Shown in pieces: positions 17,298 to 25,685 of a DNA stretch of 64,000 nucleotides. The stretch spans positions 1-64,000 of the forward strand of contig NZ_JACFAJ010000005.1 of assembly GCF_014250685.1 (NCBI RefSeq), in the 5' to 3' direction. The notes below the pieces were generated by a model. That model searched no databases. It worked only from the letters and a program-made list of their open reading frames with translations, and had not been told where the DNA came from. Every line of letters starts with the position of its first letter. Within the stretch, counting starts at the first letter, position 1. The stretch is from Cetobacterium sp. 2A (lineage in GTDB: Bacteria > Fusobacteriota > Fusobacteriia > Fusobacteriales > Fusobacteriaceae). Both the position numbers and the translations under genes were made by a program.

Positions 17298-18188
17298 TTG
17301 AAAAAAGAAGTAAAAAAAGGGGAATTACATCCAAATAATCCCCATAAAGGAAGATATAACTTCAAAACTTTAGTCGATAATCTACCAGAGTTGAAGTCGT
17401 TTATTATAAAAACCCCTGTTGGAGAAGACTCTATTGATTTTAGTGATAACCAAGCTGTTATCTGTCTTAATAAGGCTTTAATAAAAACATATTATAATAT
17501 TGACAATTGGGATATTCCAACAGGATTTCTGTGTCCACCTATACCTGGAAGAGCTGACTATATTCACTACATAGCAGATTTGTTATCTAAAAAGAAAAAT
17601 GTTAACGTTTTGGATATAGGTACTGGTGCAAACTGTATCTATCCTATTATAGGTAGCCAAACCTATGAGTGGAACTATACTGCTTCAGATATAGATCCAG
17701 AATCTATTGAAAATGCTCAAAAAATAATAGATTCAAATGAAAATCTGAAGAATAAGGTAAAACTTAAACTTCAAAAAGATAAAAACCATATATTTACAGG
17801 AATTATTGAAAAAAATGATAAATTTGACCTAACTATGTGTAATCCACCTTTCCATGCCTCTCTTGAAGAAGCTTTAAAGGCAAATAAGAGAAAGGTTGAT
17901 AATCTCAATAAGGGAAATACAAATATTAAAAAAGGTTTGAATTTTGGAGGACAAAAGGCTGAATTATGGTGTACTGGTGGAGAACGTCTTTTTCTTAAAA
18001 AAATGGCTAAAGAGAGTGCTCTTTTTGCTTCCCAAGTATATTACTTCACATCTTTAATATCAAATAAGGAGAATGTACAGCCTACAATAAAAGTTCTTGA
18101 AAAATTAGGTGCTAAATGTCAAGTTTTAGAGATGAGTCAAGGTCAAAAAATAAGCAGAGTCTTAGCATGGACTTTTAACAAAAATTAA
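17298..18188 (+). CDS. rlmF: 23S rRNA (adenine1618-N6)-methyltransferase
   Basis: A 296-residue SAM-dependent methyltransferase that marks A1618 of 23S rRNA (E. coli numbering). HPNNPHKGRYNF near the N-terminus, WDIPTGFLCPPIPGRADYIHY, the SAM loop VLDIGTGANCIYP (residues about 101-113) and the N6-adenine motif NPPFH are all present. The start is TTG at 17298, eight bases after AAGGAG. The family is common in proteobacteria and also found in other phyla. Confidence 0.93.
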   Translation: MKKEVKKGELHPNNPHKGRYNFKTLVDNLPELKSFIIKTPVGEDSIDFSDNQAVICLNKALIKTYYNIDNWDIPTGFLCPPIPGRADYIHYIADLLSKKKNVNVLDIGTGANCIYPIIGSQTYEWNYTASDIDPESIENAQKIIDSNENLKNKVKLKLQKDKNHIFTGIIEKNDKFDLTMCNPPFHASLEEALKANKRKVDNLNKGNTNIKKGLNFGGQKAELWCTGGERLFLKKMAKESALFASQVYYFTSLISNKENVQPTIKVLEKLGAKCQVLEMSQGQKISRVLAWTFNKN

Positions 18189-18286
18189 TTAAACTTAAAT
18201 AAAAAGACCCTTTTAAAGAGGATTATATAGAAGCTTTTAATATAAAGTCTAAAATTAGTAAAATAATAGATTAGGGGGTATAAATT

Positions 18287-20011
18287 ATGAAAAAAAGTCT
18301 TTTATTTTTTTTATTTTTAGGAGCTATTAATTCTTTTGCAGGTATAAATTCTGATGAAAAACTTTACTACAATGGAACTGTTTTAACCCTTGATAAAAAT
18401 GGGGCAATTGAAGAGTCTATTTATATTAAAGATGGAAAAATAGTTGAAGTTGGTAAAAGTAATAATCTTCTCAAAAAGTTTGATAATAAATCTATTCAAA
18501 AAATTGATTTACAAGGAAAGACAATATCCCCAGGATTTATAGATATTCATAGTCATTTTATGAATGCACTAAGAATTTCTGATTGGGCAAATGTCTCTGC
18601 ACCCCCAGTTGGAAAAGCTAAGTCGATAGATAATATTTTAGAAATTTTAAAAAATCACAAACTAAAACAAAATATAAAAGATGGAGAGTGGATTATAGGT
18701 TATGGTTATGATGAAAATTATCTAGATAAAAATTTAACTAAATTTGATTTAGATAAAGAATTTCCTAATAATCCAATTTTAATACTTCATGTTTCTAACC
18801 ACGGTGGCGTTTTAAATAGTTTAGGATTAAATTCTTTTAATATAAATAAAGATACCCCAACTCCAAATGGTGGAGTTATTTCTAGAGTTCCCGGAACAAA
18901 TGAACCAGAAGGGCTACTTATGGAAACTGCCTTTCTTGAAGTCTTTGCAAAACTTCCTCAACCATCTAACCAAGAACTTTTAGAAAAATTTGATATAGCT
19001 CAACAAACTTATGCTAGAGAAGGATATACTACAATTCAAGAGGGAGCAACTCATGCCAATGAATTAAAACTCTTAAAAGAAGCATCTAATAATAATAAGC
19101 TATATATTGATATAGTATCACTTCCATTAATAACAGAAGTTCCAACTTTAGTAAGTGAATATTTAGTAAATCCAAATGATAAAAAAATCAATATAGAAAA
19201 TATAAATGAGCAATTTGGTGGTTATAATAAGAACTTAAAAATAGGAGGCATTAAACTTATTGTTGACGGTTCTCCTCAAGGAAAAACAGCCTCCTTTAAA
19301 GAAGAATTAAAGACTCCTGGTCCAAATGGCGAGAAACATTGGAAAGGGGAATCATTATTAGATCAAGAATCCTTAAATAAAGTATATAAAAAATTGGTCG
19401 ACAATAATATAAAGGTATGGACTCATGCTAATGGAGATAACGGTATTGATATGGTTATAGAAGCAGTTAAATCTACAGGTGGTAAAAAGGGAGATGGAAG
19501 AAGGGATATTGTAATTCACTCTCAAATTATGCATCCATATCAACTTGATGAATATGTAAATTTAGGACTTTCTCCATCTTTTTTTACAAATCATGTATAT
19601 TTCTGGGGAGATGTTCATATTAAAAATCTAGGAGAGAAGTTAGCTTCTGGAATAAGTCCTATGAACTCAGCTAATAAAAAAGGTCTTATTACAACAAATC
19701 ATACAGACTTTTCAATAACACCATTGAATCCATTTATGACAATGTGGACAGCAACAAATAGAATAACTAAAGAAGGTAAACTTTTGGGAGAGTCCGAAAG
19801 AGTTAGTAATTTAGATGCTTTAAAAGCTATTACTGTTAATGCAGCTTGGCAATTAGGAGAAGAAGATTCAAAGGGAACTTTAGAACCTGGAAAAATGGGA
19901 GATTTTGTTATTCTCAGTGAAAATCCTTTAGAAGTACCTAAAGAAAAATTGTTAGATTTACAGGTTATCGAAACTATTAAAAATGGAAAAACTGTGTATA
20001 AAATAAAATAA
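18287..20011 (+). CDS. Secreted YtcJ-type metal-dependent amidohydrolase
   Basis: A 574-residue amidohydrolase with an N-terminal signal peptide (MKKSLLFFLFLGAINSFA), so it probably works in the periplasm, unlike most YtcJ proteins. Metal motif GFIDIHSHF (residues about 84-92), HVSNHGG, a KL/ID carbamylated-Lys region (IGGIKLIVDGSPQG), THANGDNGIDMV and NHTDFSITPLNPF are in the family order. The substrate is likely an amide or N-acyl compound. GGGGG lies upstream. Its terminator (20026-20069) once also served tldD from the other side. Confidence 0.85.
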   Translation: MKKSLLFFLFLGAINSFAGINSDEKLYYNGTVLTLDKNGAIEESIYIKDGKIVEVGKSNNLLKKFDNKSIQKIDLQGKTISPGFIDIHSHFMNALRISDWANVSAPPVGKAKSIDNILEILKNHKLKQNIKDGEWIIGYGYDENYLDKNLTKFDLDKEFPNNPILILHVSNHGGVLNSLGLNSFNINKDTPTPNGGVISRVPGTNEPEGLLMETAFLEVFAKLPQPSNQELLEKFDIAQQTYAREGYTTIQEGATHANELKLLKEASNNNKLYIDIVSLPLITEVPTLVSEYLVNPNDKKINIENINEQFGGYNKNLKIGGIKLIVDGSPQGKTASFKEELKTPGPNGEKHWKGESLLDQESLNKVYKKLVDNNIKVWTHANGDNGIDMVIEAVKSTGGKKGDGRRDIVIHSQIMHPYQLDEYVNLGLSPSFFTNHVYFWGDVHIKNLGEKLASGISPMNSANKKGLITTNHTDFSITPLNPFMTMWTATNRITKEGKLLGESERVSNLDALKAITVNAAWQLGEEDSKGTLEPGKMGDFVILSENPLEVPKEKLLDLQVIETIKNGKTVYKIK

Positions 20012-20025
20012 GAAAATAAATCTTT

Positions 20026-20069
20026 AAAATATGAAAGGAAGAGACTCAAATCTCTTCCTTTTATATTTT
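20026..20069. terminator. Bidirectional terminator (amidohydrolase / original tldD)
   Basis: A 19-bp stem (20026-20044 with 20051-20069, one G-T pair) closes a 6-base loop. It lies between the amidohydrolase stop and the stranded end of tldD, whose native terminator it must have been before the prophage entered. Confidence 0.85.
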
Positions 20070-20073
20070 GATA

Positions 20074-20121
20074 CTACCTCCCACCTATAACCATATTCTT
20101 GATTTTAATCGTAGGTTGTCC
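20074..20121 (-). pseudogene. tldD: Stranded original 3' end of tldD
   Basis: On the minus strand these bases read GQPTIKIKNMVIGGR and a TAG stop. The intact tldD at 60673-62052 ends GQPTILLKEIIVGGR. The first 14 bases (20108-20121) are identical to tldD bases 60707-60720. Joining 60721 onwards to 20121 downwards rebuilds an uninterrupted gene, so this is the chromosomal tail cut off when the prophage integrated. Confidence 0.93.
20108..20121. repeat. attL core, 14-bp direct repeat
   Basis: ATCGTAGGTTGTCC is repeated exactly at 60707-60720. The left flank is chromosomal (old tldD tail) and the right flank is phage DNA, 22 bases from the integrase stop. The minimal crossover of a serine integrase is 2 bp inside this core; which two cannot be told from this sequence. 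Confidence 0.92.
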
Positions 20122-20143
20122 AACTGTGTCTCTAGAGGTTAAA

Positions 20144-21496
20144 TTAAAACTTGAATGTTATCAGGACTTCATCATCTATTATTATTTCTTCTATAAAAAT
20201 ATTTAACAGACTCTTTTTTTCTGATATAGTCAAGTTCTCAAAATTTTCAATAATCTCAACAAGCTTATCTTTTAATAAAATATCCATATTTGTATCTTTC
20301 TCTATTTTTTTATCTTTACTGTCTAATTCAGATATTTTTTTATCAATATCTTTTATGTTTTTTAAGTACTCTTCTCTATTAATAACTCCATCACCATACA
20401 TTTCTATTATTCTACCACGCTTTGAAAAAAGTTTGTTAACAACATCTTGAACATTTTTTACTTTTTTATTTATTGATTTCTTTTCTAAAAAATTCAATTC
20501 AACTATTTTTTCTTTTAAAGATGATAAAATTAACTCCTCCAAAATATCTGCCTTTATAGTTTTATAACATTTATTACAGTAATAAAGTCTATATAAACCG
20601 GTTTTCTTTCTTCTGTGAGTTTTTCCAAACATTCTAGAATTGTCACATTTGTGATGCATTAATCCAGTCAAAATATAATCCGATTCGATAACTTTATTTC
20701 TTGATTTATCTTTCTGATTTATTAATTCTTGAACTAAACCAAATGTTGTATCATCTATTATAGCTTTGTGCTTTCCTTCGTAGATAGCTCCAGCTTTATT
20801 CTTTTCCCACTTTCCTGTATTGGGGTTTTTACCTTCAAATCCAAATTTTATCTTTCCTAAATACGTTACATTTCCTAAAATTCTTTTGATTGATAGACTT
20901 GATAAATTATATTCTCTTGATAAACTTTTATATGAAGATCCCTCTAAAAACTTTTTAAAAATTTCTCTTATATTTTGAGAATCAGCTTCATCTATAACTA
21001 ATACTTTATTTTCTAAACGATAACCTTTCGGAGCAGGGAAAAGATGATAACCTTGACTTGCATAAAATTGCATTCTATTTCTAACTCTTTTAGAGATTAT
21101 ATCACTTTCTATTTCGGCCTGCGAAGCCATAATACCAAGCATTATTTTAGATGTTGGAGTTCCCTCATTAAGATAACTTTCAGTTATACTTTCAAAGGAT
21201 ATTTCTTTAATTCTCATCGAATGAACTAATTTATGAATAAAATAAGCATTTCTTGCAAGCCTTGATAATTCATAAAACACTAAAACATCAAAATTATTTT
21301 CTTCTATTTCTCTTTCTAATTCTAGAAAGTCTTCTCTGTTATTTTTTCTTCCAGAAACAACAGTTTTTATAACTTTATATATTTCGTATCCTTTGAAGGA
21401 GCAATAATGCAAAGCTTGCTCCTCCTGTTTCTCCAAAGAGTTTCTTTCTTCTTGGTGCTGGTCAGAAACTCTTAAGATTATCAATGCTTTCTTCAT
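20144..21496 (-). CDS. int: Large serine recombinase, phage integrase
   Basis: A 450-residue site-specific recombinase. The resolvase-type catalytic domain starts MKKALIILRVS with nucleophile Ser11 and has YELSRLARN and MASQAEIESDIISKRV. A recombinase domain follows (about 150-260), then a zinc ribbon (CDNS ... YYCNKCY, about 285-318) and a C-terminal coiled coil that governs direction. At 450 residues it is at the short end for the group. Its stop is 22 bases from attL, the normal position for an integrase next to its site. TAGGAGA precedes the ATG. Confidence 0.95.
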   Translation of the reverse strand: MKKALIILRVSDQHQEERNSLEKQEEQALHYCSFKGYEIYKVIKTVVSGRKNNREDFLELEREIEENNFDVLVFYELSRLARNAYFIHKLVHSMRIKEISFESITESYLNEGTPTSKIMLGIMASQAEIESDIISKRVRNRMQFYASQGYHLFPAPKGYRLENKVLVIDEADSQNIREIFKKFLEGSSYKSLSREYNLSSLSIKRILGNVTYLGKIKFGFEGKNPNTGKWEKNKAGAIYEGKHKAIIDDTTFGLVQELINQKDKSRNKVIESDYILTGLMHHKCDNSRMFGKTHRRKKTGLYRLYYCNKCYKTIKADILEELILSSLKEKIVELNFLEKKSINKKVKNVQDVVNKLFSKRGRIIEMYGDGVINREEYLKNIKDIDKKISELDSKDKKIEKDTNMDILLKDKLVEIIENFENLTISEKKSLLNIFIEEIIIDDEVLITFKF

Positions 21497-21506
21497 TTTA
21501 TATCTC

Positions 21507-21623
21507 CTAACCAGCTATTTTCTTTTCTAAAAATTTAATTAGAATCTCTTTATTCTTCTCTATATTATTTTTACTCACTGTTGTTTTAACATTTAATTTA
21601 ATTTTACCTATATTATTTTTCAT
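21507..21623 (-). CDS. Small phage protein upstream of integrase
   Basis: A 38-residue basic protein (MKNNIGKIKLNVKTTVSKNN...) with GGAGGG just upstream; its stop is 10 bases before the integrase ATG. Position and charge would fit a recombination directionality factor or simply an early gene of unknown role. The coding call rests on the ribosome binding site and tight packing. Confidence 0.5.
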   Translation of the reverse strand: MKNNIGKIKLNVKTTVSKNNIEKNKEILIKFLEKKIAG

Positions 21624-21639
21624 TTCACCCTCCATTTTT

Positions 21640-21816
21640 TTAATTTTGAACCTTCATTTTAACAATGAAACCAATGAACTTTACTCTAACTACTAAATAA
21701 TTTAATTTTTCTGAATTTTTTATAAATTTATATCTAACTTGATAATTTTTAACCTCACCTTCAAGAGGAACAATTTCCAAAATACGATTAAGATATTCTT
21801 TATTTTTAATTATCAT
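21640..21816 (-). CDS. Small phage protein, unknown
   Basis: A 58-residue basic protein beginning MIIKNKEYLNRILEIVPLEGE. The ATG at 21816 follows TAGGTG; a GTG nine bases upstream is the other option. No family recognised. It sits in the tightly packed early minus-strand operon. Confidence 0.55.
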   Translation of the reverse strand: MIIKNKEYLNRILEIVPLEGEVKNYQVRYKFIKNSEKLNYLVVRVKFIGFIVKMKVQN

Positions 21817-21827
21817 TTTAAACACAC

Positions 21828-22253
21828 CTACCGATTTTTATCATCCAAAACTTCATATTTTCCATTTGTATAAACTCTGTAATCTTTACAATTTTCAACA
21901 TTGTAGAATGGATGCTCGTCATTAATTTGTTTTTTAAAGTCGTTCCATATTTCATCTAGTTTCTTTTTAAAATTCTCTTCGTGTTCAGGTTTTATATTTG
22001 ATAAATAATTTTCTGCATAGTCCGATTCCTTATAAGCTATTTCTTGAAAAAACTCAATCATATCTTCGTAAATATCTGACCCACAATCACAATACGGAAC
22101 ATTTTCACCTATATTAATTAACAAATAATTTTCACCTTGTTCTATTCTATCTGTAAAATTAGAATCGTTTAGTACTTCATTAATAAGTTCTTCTATTGTA
22201 TCGAAATCTCCATAGTAATTTTCTTCATCAAAAGAATAAGATAATTTTGACAT
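21828..22253 (-). CDS. Acidic phage protein, unknown
   Basis: A 141-residue strongly acidic protein (MSKLSYSFDEENYYGDFDTIEELINEV...). A single CDCG cluster lies at about residue 54. No family recognised. AGGAGG lies upstream. Small acidic early phage proteins are often DNA mimics or inhibitors of host enzymes, but nothing here proves that. Confidence 0.65.
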   Translation of the reverse strand: MSKLSYSFDEENYYGDFDTIEELINEVLNDSNFTDRIEQGENYLLINIGENVPYCDCGSDIYEDMIEFFQEIAYKESDYAENYLSNIKPEHEENFKKKLDEIWNDFKKQINDEHPFYNVENCKDYRVYTNGKYEVLDDKNR

Positions 22254-22255
22254 TT

Positions 22256-22441
22256 TTAATCCTCCTGTTTATCTATATTTTTTTTAATAACATCTATAAA
22301 GTCATGATTTTTGCACTGATAATCTATTTCGACAAATATTTCTACTTTTGATAAAAATCCACATTTAAGGAAAACTTCATCCCCTATATTTATATTTCCA
22401 GTTACATGCTTACAAGATAGACAAGTTTTATTTAATCTCAT
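22256..22441 (-). CDS. Small zinc-ribbon-like phage protein
   Basis: A 61-residue protein with CLSCKH (residues 7-12), one Cys at about 27 and CKNH at about 43-46, a spacing that could form a treble-clef or rubredoxin-like zinc site. It starts two bases after the neighbour's region with AGAGGTTG upstream. Function unknown. Confidence 0.6.
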   Translation of the reverse strand: MRLNKTCLSCKHVTGNINIGDEVFLKCGFLSKVEIFVEIDYQCKNHDFIDVIKKNIDKQED

Positions 22442-22516
22442 TATTCAACCTCTTATTTTTCTTAATTTACTTCTTATTTAACAAATAGCTCCAGCTGTTC
22501 GACCAAGGGTCAGGCT

Positions 22517-22547
22517 CATCACAACTAATGTATCTTAAGTTGTGATG
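22517..22547. repeat. 10-bp inverted repeat across the end of a small gene
   Basis: CATCACAACT and AGTTGTGATG enclose 11 bases, and the stop codon of the 39-residue gene lies in the loop. There is no T tract on either side, so it is not a standard terminator; an RNA element or protein site is possible. Beyond it, 22468-22520 on the minus strand is open for SCDEPDPWSNSWSYLLNKK without a usable start. Confidence 0.4.
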
Positions 22548-22654
22548 TATTCAATTTCTTTTGTTGTCCATTCATTTTTATGTTTATCATGAAATTCTGG
22601 ATTAAAATATTTAACATCCTTTAGTTGTATTCCACTTTCATCCACTCTTCTCAA
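22535..22654 (-). CDS. Small phage protein with possible truncated HTH
   Basis: A 39-residue protein from TTG (MRRVDESGIQLKDVKYFNPEFHDKH...) with AAGGGAG upstream. The end KNEWTTKEIEYI resembles the first helix of SANT/HTH domains in phage regulators, suggesting a truncated gene. Evidence is weak. Confidence 0.4.
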   Translation of the reverse strand: MRRVDESGIQLKDVKYFNPEFHDKHKNEWTTKEIEYITT

Positions 22655-22681
22655 CTTATTTACTCCCTTGCAATTTTATAA

Positions 22682-23662
22682 TTACATCCTCTTATTGGTT
22701 TCTTCATCTAATACTGATTGTAATGTATCTAAATCATCTTTAGTAGCATTGTTAAAATCAATACCTTGTTCCTTTGCCACCTTAAGAATATCGTATGAAA
22801 TAGTATGTGCATTAGATAACAGCTCTTCTTTTTCTTCTTTAGTTGCTTTTGTCATATTTTGTTGGTTATCTACATATTCAACACTTTCAACTATTAAAGA
22901 TCCTGTTGCTTCGTCAATATCGGCTTTTTTAATTGAAGATTGATCAATAGTTTCCATGAGTTGCATTTCAGTTGATAATGGAGCAAACTTCAATATTTTT
23001 TTCAATACAGTTTTGATGGCCATTTCATCAAAATTTTTTGACCAAACTGATTTTTTATCCCATTCTTTTCTATCTTTATCTTTTTTATATGTTTGAGAAA
23101 ATTTATCTGCATGATTTTCAATTTCATCCTTGCTCATATAAATAGTCTTATTAAAACCATTAATTAACTCCATATAAGCAGCATATCCAACTACTTCTCC
23201 ACCAGTTACTGTCATGTTAAAATTAACTTCTTCTGTAAGTGGATTGAAGGATATTATTTGTCCTTCTCTTATTGGAATAGCATTTATTTTTCTTACTCCA
23301 CCACTTCTAAGAGCTAACTGAATCATCCCTTTATAACCAAGAATAAACTGGGCTTGATTACCATATTTATAAATATATGCAAATCCAAGATTTTTTTCTA
23401 TAGGAAGCTTCAAAGCTGCTGCTATAAAAGCTGAGTTTAAAACTGTTTGTGGCTCTACTCCGATTAAGTCTGTATTATATAGATTGATTACAGATACCAT
23501 AAAAGCACCAGCATTATCTCCGAGAACAGCCTTTAGTTTCTTCCCATTTTCTTTAAGCATATTTTGAAGTATTGTTGTTGGACTGAATTGTCCTTCTTGT
23601 GCTTGTGTTATATTTGCACTAGTACCTATTTTATTTTTTGCTGTTTTAATTTCTTTTGTCAT
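22682..23662 (-). CDS. recT: RecT-family single-strand annealing protein
   Basis: A 326-residue RecT/Redbeta-type annealing protein that coats single-stranded DNA and pairs it with homologous strands. LGYKGMIQLALRSGGVRKINAIPIR and the DEMAIKTVLKKILKFAPLS segment are typical. It follows the YqaJ exonuclease gene by 26 bases, the standard exonuclease/annealase pair of phage recombination. The C-terminus is acidic and likely disordered. AGGAGG precedes the ATG. Confidence 0.93.
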   Translation of the reverse strand: MTKEIKTAKNKIGTSANITQAQEGQFSPTTILQNMLKENGKKLKAVLGDNAGAFMVSVINLYNTDLIGVEPQTVLNSAFIAAALKLPIEKNLGFAYIYKYGNQAQFILGYKGMIQLALRSGGVRKINAIPIREGQIISFNPLTEEVNFNMTVTGGEVVGYAAYMELINGFNKTIYMSKDEIENHADKFSQTYKKDKDRKEWDKKSVWSKNFDEMAIKTVLKKILKFAPLSTEMQLMETIDQSSIKKADIDEATGSLIVESVEYVDNQQNMTKATKEEKEELLSNAHTISYDILKVAKEQGIDFNNATKDDLDTLQSVLDEETNKRM

Positions 23663-23688
23663 GTTATCCTCCTATTTAATCGTTTCGG

Positions 23689-24735
23689 TTAGCTTACTTT
23701 ATAAAATTTACTTTCTGTTACTTTAAAGAATCTATCTGCATCTTTAATTTCTGCTTTTAACTTTTTCTTATCAATAGATTCTCTCTTTTGAGTAACTGTT
23801 GTTATTTTATGATTACCAAGTTTAGCTTTTTTAGCACCTGTTTTAATCATTTCATCTATCCAAGTTTGTTTGATTAATTCTATTTTTTGATTTCTCTCTT
23901 CTATTTCTGCTTTTAACTTATCAAATTCAACAGTATCAAAATTAAGTTCAATCTCTTTATCCTCTAACTTTTCAGCCATTTGTTTTTGATACTCACTATA
24001 TGCAGCAGAACCATCAGGAGGAGGTTGTAACTTAGTATCTATATAAGTTTTCCAGAACCAGTCACAATACTCTAATAAGTAATTACACTCATCATTGTTT
24101 CTTTCAAGATAAAATTCTTTATAATCATTACCTCCAACAAGACAACATATATATGCAAATTTTAAACCTGTTACAGCCAAATAATGTTGAACTTGACAAT
24201 AGTATTCTTGAGGTATTGTTTCGCCATTCCATTCTTTACCAGAAAAAAAGTTAGCTGTTTTTACTTCTAGAACTCCATGTTCATTTTTTAAAGGATCATA
24301 TAAAATTCTATCTACATTAGCTAAAGATTTACCTCTTTTGAATGTTTTATTAAATTCAAAAACAATAAAATCATTATGCTTATTGCTAAATTCTTTTGCC
24401 ACAACTTCTTCAAGCATATGACCCCAATGAGTAAATCTATTTCCTTCAAATGATGTCCCATTTACTTTACTATTCCAAATATCGACTGCACATTTATATT
24501 TACTTTCTCCAAGTATTGCAGCGACGTCAGACCCTCCAATACCAAGTTTTCTTGTTTCTAACCAATTGTCCTGATCCTTGTAGATTATTAATTCAACTTC
24601 TTCTTGAATTGTTTCTTCAAATTTTTCTGCTTCAGTTGGTTCTTTTAATAATTCCTCAAGTTCTAATTTATTCAATTTACTATACCCTTTTAATCCTTTT
24701 GATTTTGCTAGTTCTTTCAACCCTTTTATAGTCAT
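23689..24735 (-). CDS. YqaJ-type viral exonuclease with N-terminal SAP-like domain
   Basis: A 348-residue lambda-exonuclease-like nuclease that resects double-stranded ends for RecT. RKLGIGGSDVAAILG, THWGHMLEEVVAKEF, the catalytic VDRILYDP ... GVLEVKTA (D...ExK) and the EYYCQVQHYLAVTG helix are in order (residues about 65-195). Residues 1-32 (MTIKGLKELAKSKGLKGYSK...) read as a SAP/Rho-N type helix-extended-helix DNA-binding unit, a less common addition. GGGAGG precedes the ATG. Confidence 0.88.
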   Translation of the reverse strand: MTIKGLKELAKSKGLKGYSKLNKLELEELLKEPTEAEKFEETIQEEVELIIYKDQDNWLETRKLGIGGSDVAAILGESKYKCAVDIWNSKVNGTSFEGNRFTHWGHMLEEVVAKEFSNKHNDFIVFEFNKTFKRGKSLANVDRILYDPLKNEHGVLEVKTANFFSGKEWNGETIPQEYYCQVQHYLAVTGLKFAYICCLVGGNDYKEFYLERNNDECNYLLEYCDWFWKTYIDTKLQPPPDGSAAYSEYQKQMAEKLEDKEIELNFDTVEFDKLKAEIEERNQKIELIKQTWIDEMIKTGAKKAKLGNHKITTVTQKRESIDKKKLKAEIKDADRFFKVTESKFYKVS

Positions 24736-24770
24736 AGTTTAGACCTCCCTATTATTTTTAAGTCTTAGTG

Positions 24771-24822
24771 GTATGCTCCAGAAGTTTTGGGGGGTAACTT
24801 CTAGGGGAGTTTTGGAGCATAC
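24771..24822. repeat. Inverted repeat in the exonuclease leader
   Basis: GTATGCTCCA (24771-24780) and TGGAGCATAC (24813-24822) are perfect complements around a 32-base loop that holds a nested GAAGTT/AACTTC pair and a G6 run. It lies 36 bases upstream of the exonuclease start, on its transcript. It may be a structured leader or a protein site. Confidence 0.5.
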
Positions 24823-24895
24823 TACTAAAATTTAAAGTTTTAAATTTTGATAAGTTCTTCAATCATTTATTTTCGGATTAAAGAACCTAAAAAAC

Positions 24896-25132
24896 TTAAA
24901 TATTTTTAAATTCATAACTCGTTTCTTCTTCTAAATATTCTTGTTCAACTTCAACTAAGCATTTTTTACACAGTTTTAAATCACTTCCAAGCTCATCAGT
25001 TAGTCTGAATTTGGCCTCATGCTCTCCACACTCACACATTATTCTTTCATATTCTTCTAATGTTTCATTCGTTTCTATAACTCTCCAGATTTCATCTGCA
25101 ACTGCCTTACCACATATGTTTTCTACTTGCAT
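24896..25132 (-). CDS. Small Cys-rich early phage protein
   Basis: A 78-residue protein with CECG (residues about 33-36) and CKKC (about 55-58), a plausible four-Cys zinc ribbon, and an acidic tail. GGAGG lies five bases before the ATG. No family recognised. Confidence 0.6.
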   Translation of the reverse strand: MQVENICGKAVADEIWRVIETNETLEEYERIMCECGEHEAKFRLTDELGSDLKLCKKCLVEVEQEYLEEETSYEFKNI

Positions 25133-25189
25133 TTTTTACCTCCATTTTATTCAGGTATATAAGAACATCTTGTAACAATCCACCACATT

Positions 25190-25288
25190 CTATAAATCTT
25201 GAATTGCAAATTCTTGTTCCCAAGACTGTAAAATTTTCCAGACATCATTCGTTATTTTCATAGTTGACAAGAAATTTTTAAATTTCAT
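25190..25288 (-). CDS. Small phage protein, coupled to the previous gene
   Basis: A 32-residue protein (MKFKNFLSTMKITNDVWKIL...). Its ATG overlaps the stop of the upstream 34-residue gene in TAATG, and GGGGTGG lies just before. Function unknown. Confidence 0.45.
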   Translation of the reverse strand: MKFKNFLSTMKITNDVWKILQSWEQEFAIQDL

Positions 25289-25392
25289 TATTTCCACCCC
25301 ATTTTTTCTTTTAATTCACTAACAGTTATATTTTTACCAATTCCAAGTGATTCTAAATATTCTAATCTTTTATAAAATTCTGCTAGTGTCAT
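25288..25392 (-). CDS. First gene of the early minus-strand operon, unknown
   Basis: A 34-residue protein (MTLAEFYKRLEYLESLGIGK...) with an excellent AAAGGAGG site. It is the first open frame leftwards of the operator region and so probably the first gene of the early transcript. The sequence resembles the N-terminal helices of small HTH proteins but is too short to classify. Confidence 0.5.
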   Translation of the reverse strand: MTLAEFYKRLEYLESLGIGKNITVSELKEKMGWK

Positions 25393-25514
25393 AAATCCTC
25401 CTTTTGTTCTGTTTTAAAATTCTTAAGCTGTACACTGCAATATAAAAAATAAAATTTATATTTCTTATATTTTAATAATCTTTTTTGTTTCATTGATAAA
25501 CTTCTAAAAACTTG

Positions 25515-25540
25515 TTTAAGTTGACAATCATCAACTTAAA
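25515..25540. promoter_or_regulatory. Repressor operator O1 (26-bp palindrome)
   Basis: TTTAAGTTGA and TCAACTTAAA enclose six bases; the 14-bp core TTGACAATCATCAA (25521-25534) is shared with four other sites. It lies on the early minus-strand side of the repressor gene. Confidence 0.75.
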
Positions 25541-25591
25541 AGTTAAAAAAATTTAAATACTTGTATATATAAAGTTATTATATATTTTTTA

Positions 25592-25605
25592 TTGACGTTT
25601 GTCGA
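25592..25605. promoter_or_regulatory. Repressor operator O2
   Basis: TTGACGTTTGTCGA matches the family core TTGAYRWTYGTCAA at 13 of 14 positions. It lies between O1 and O3 in the control region. Confidence 0.65.
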
Positions 25606-25623
25606 CTGTATTTTATTTTTTAA

Positions 25624-25653
25624 TTGATATTTGTCAATAATAAAGTTTAAAAT
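25624..25653 (+). promoter_or_regulatory. Repressor promoter with operator O3
   Basis: TTGATATTTGTCAA (25624-25637) is an operator copy identical to O5. Its first six bases serve as -35 (TTGATA) and TAAAAT (25648-25653) as -10 with an 18-base spacer, 30 bases upstream of the repressor gene. Binding would shut off the repressor's own synthesis. Confidence 0.6.
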
Positions 25654-25685
25654 AAAATAAAGGGTAATGAGGAGTTAATTTAACT

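Noticed and set aside
24450-24731. Leu-rich open frame of 93 codons on the plus strand
   Set aside because: Antisense to the exonuclease start; the Leu runs come from its Glu/Lys codons.
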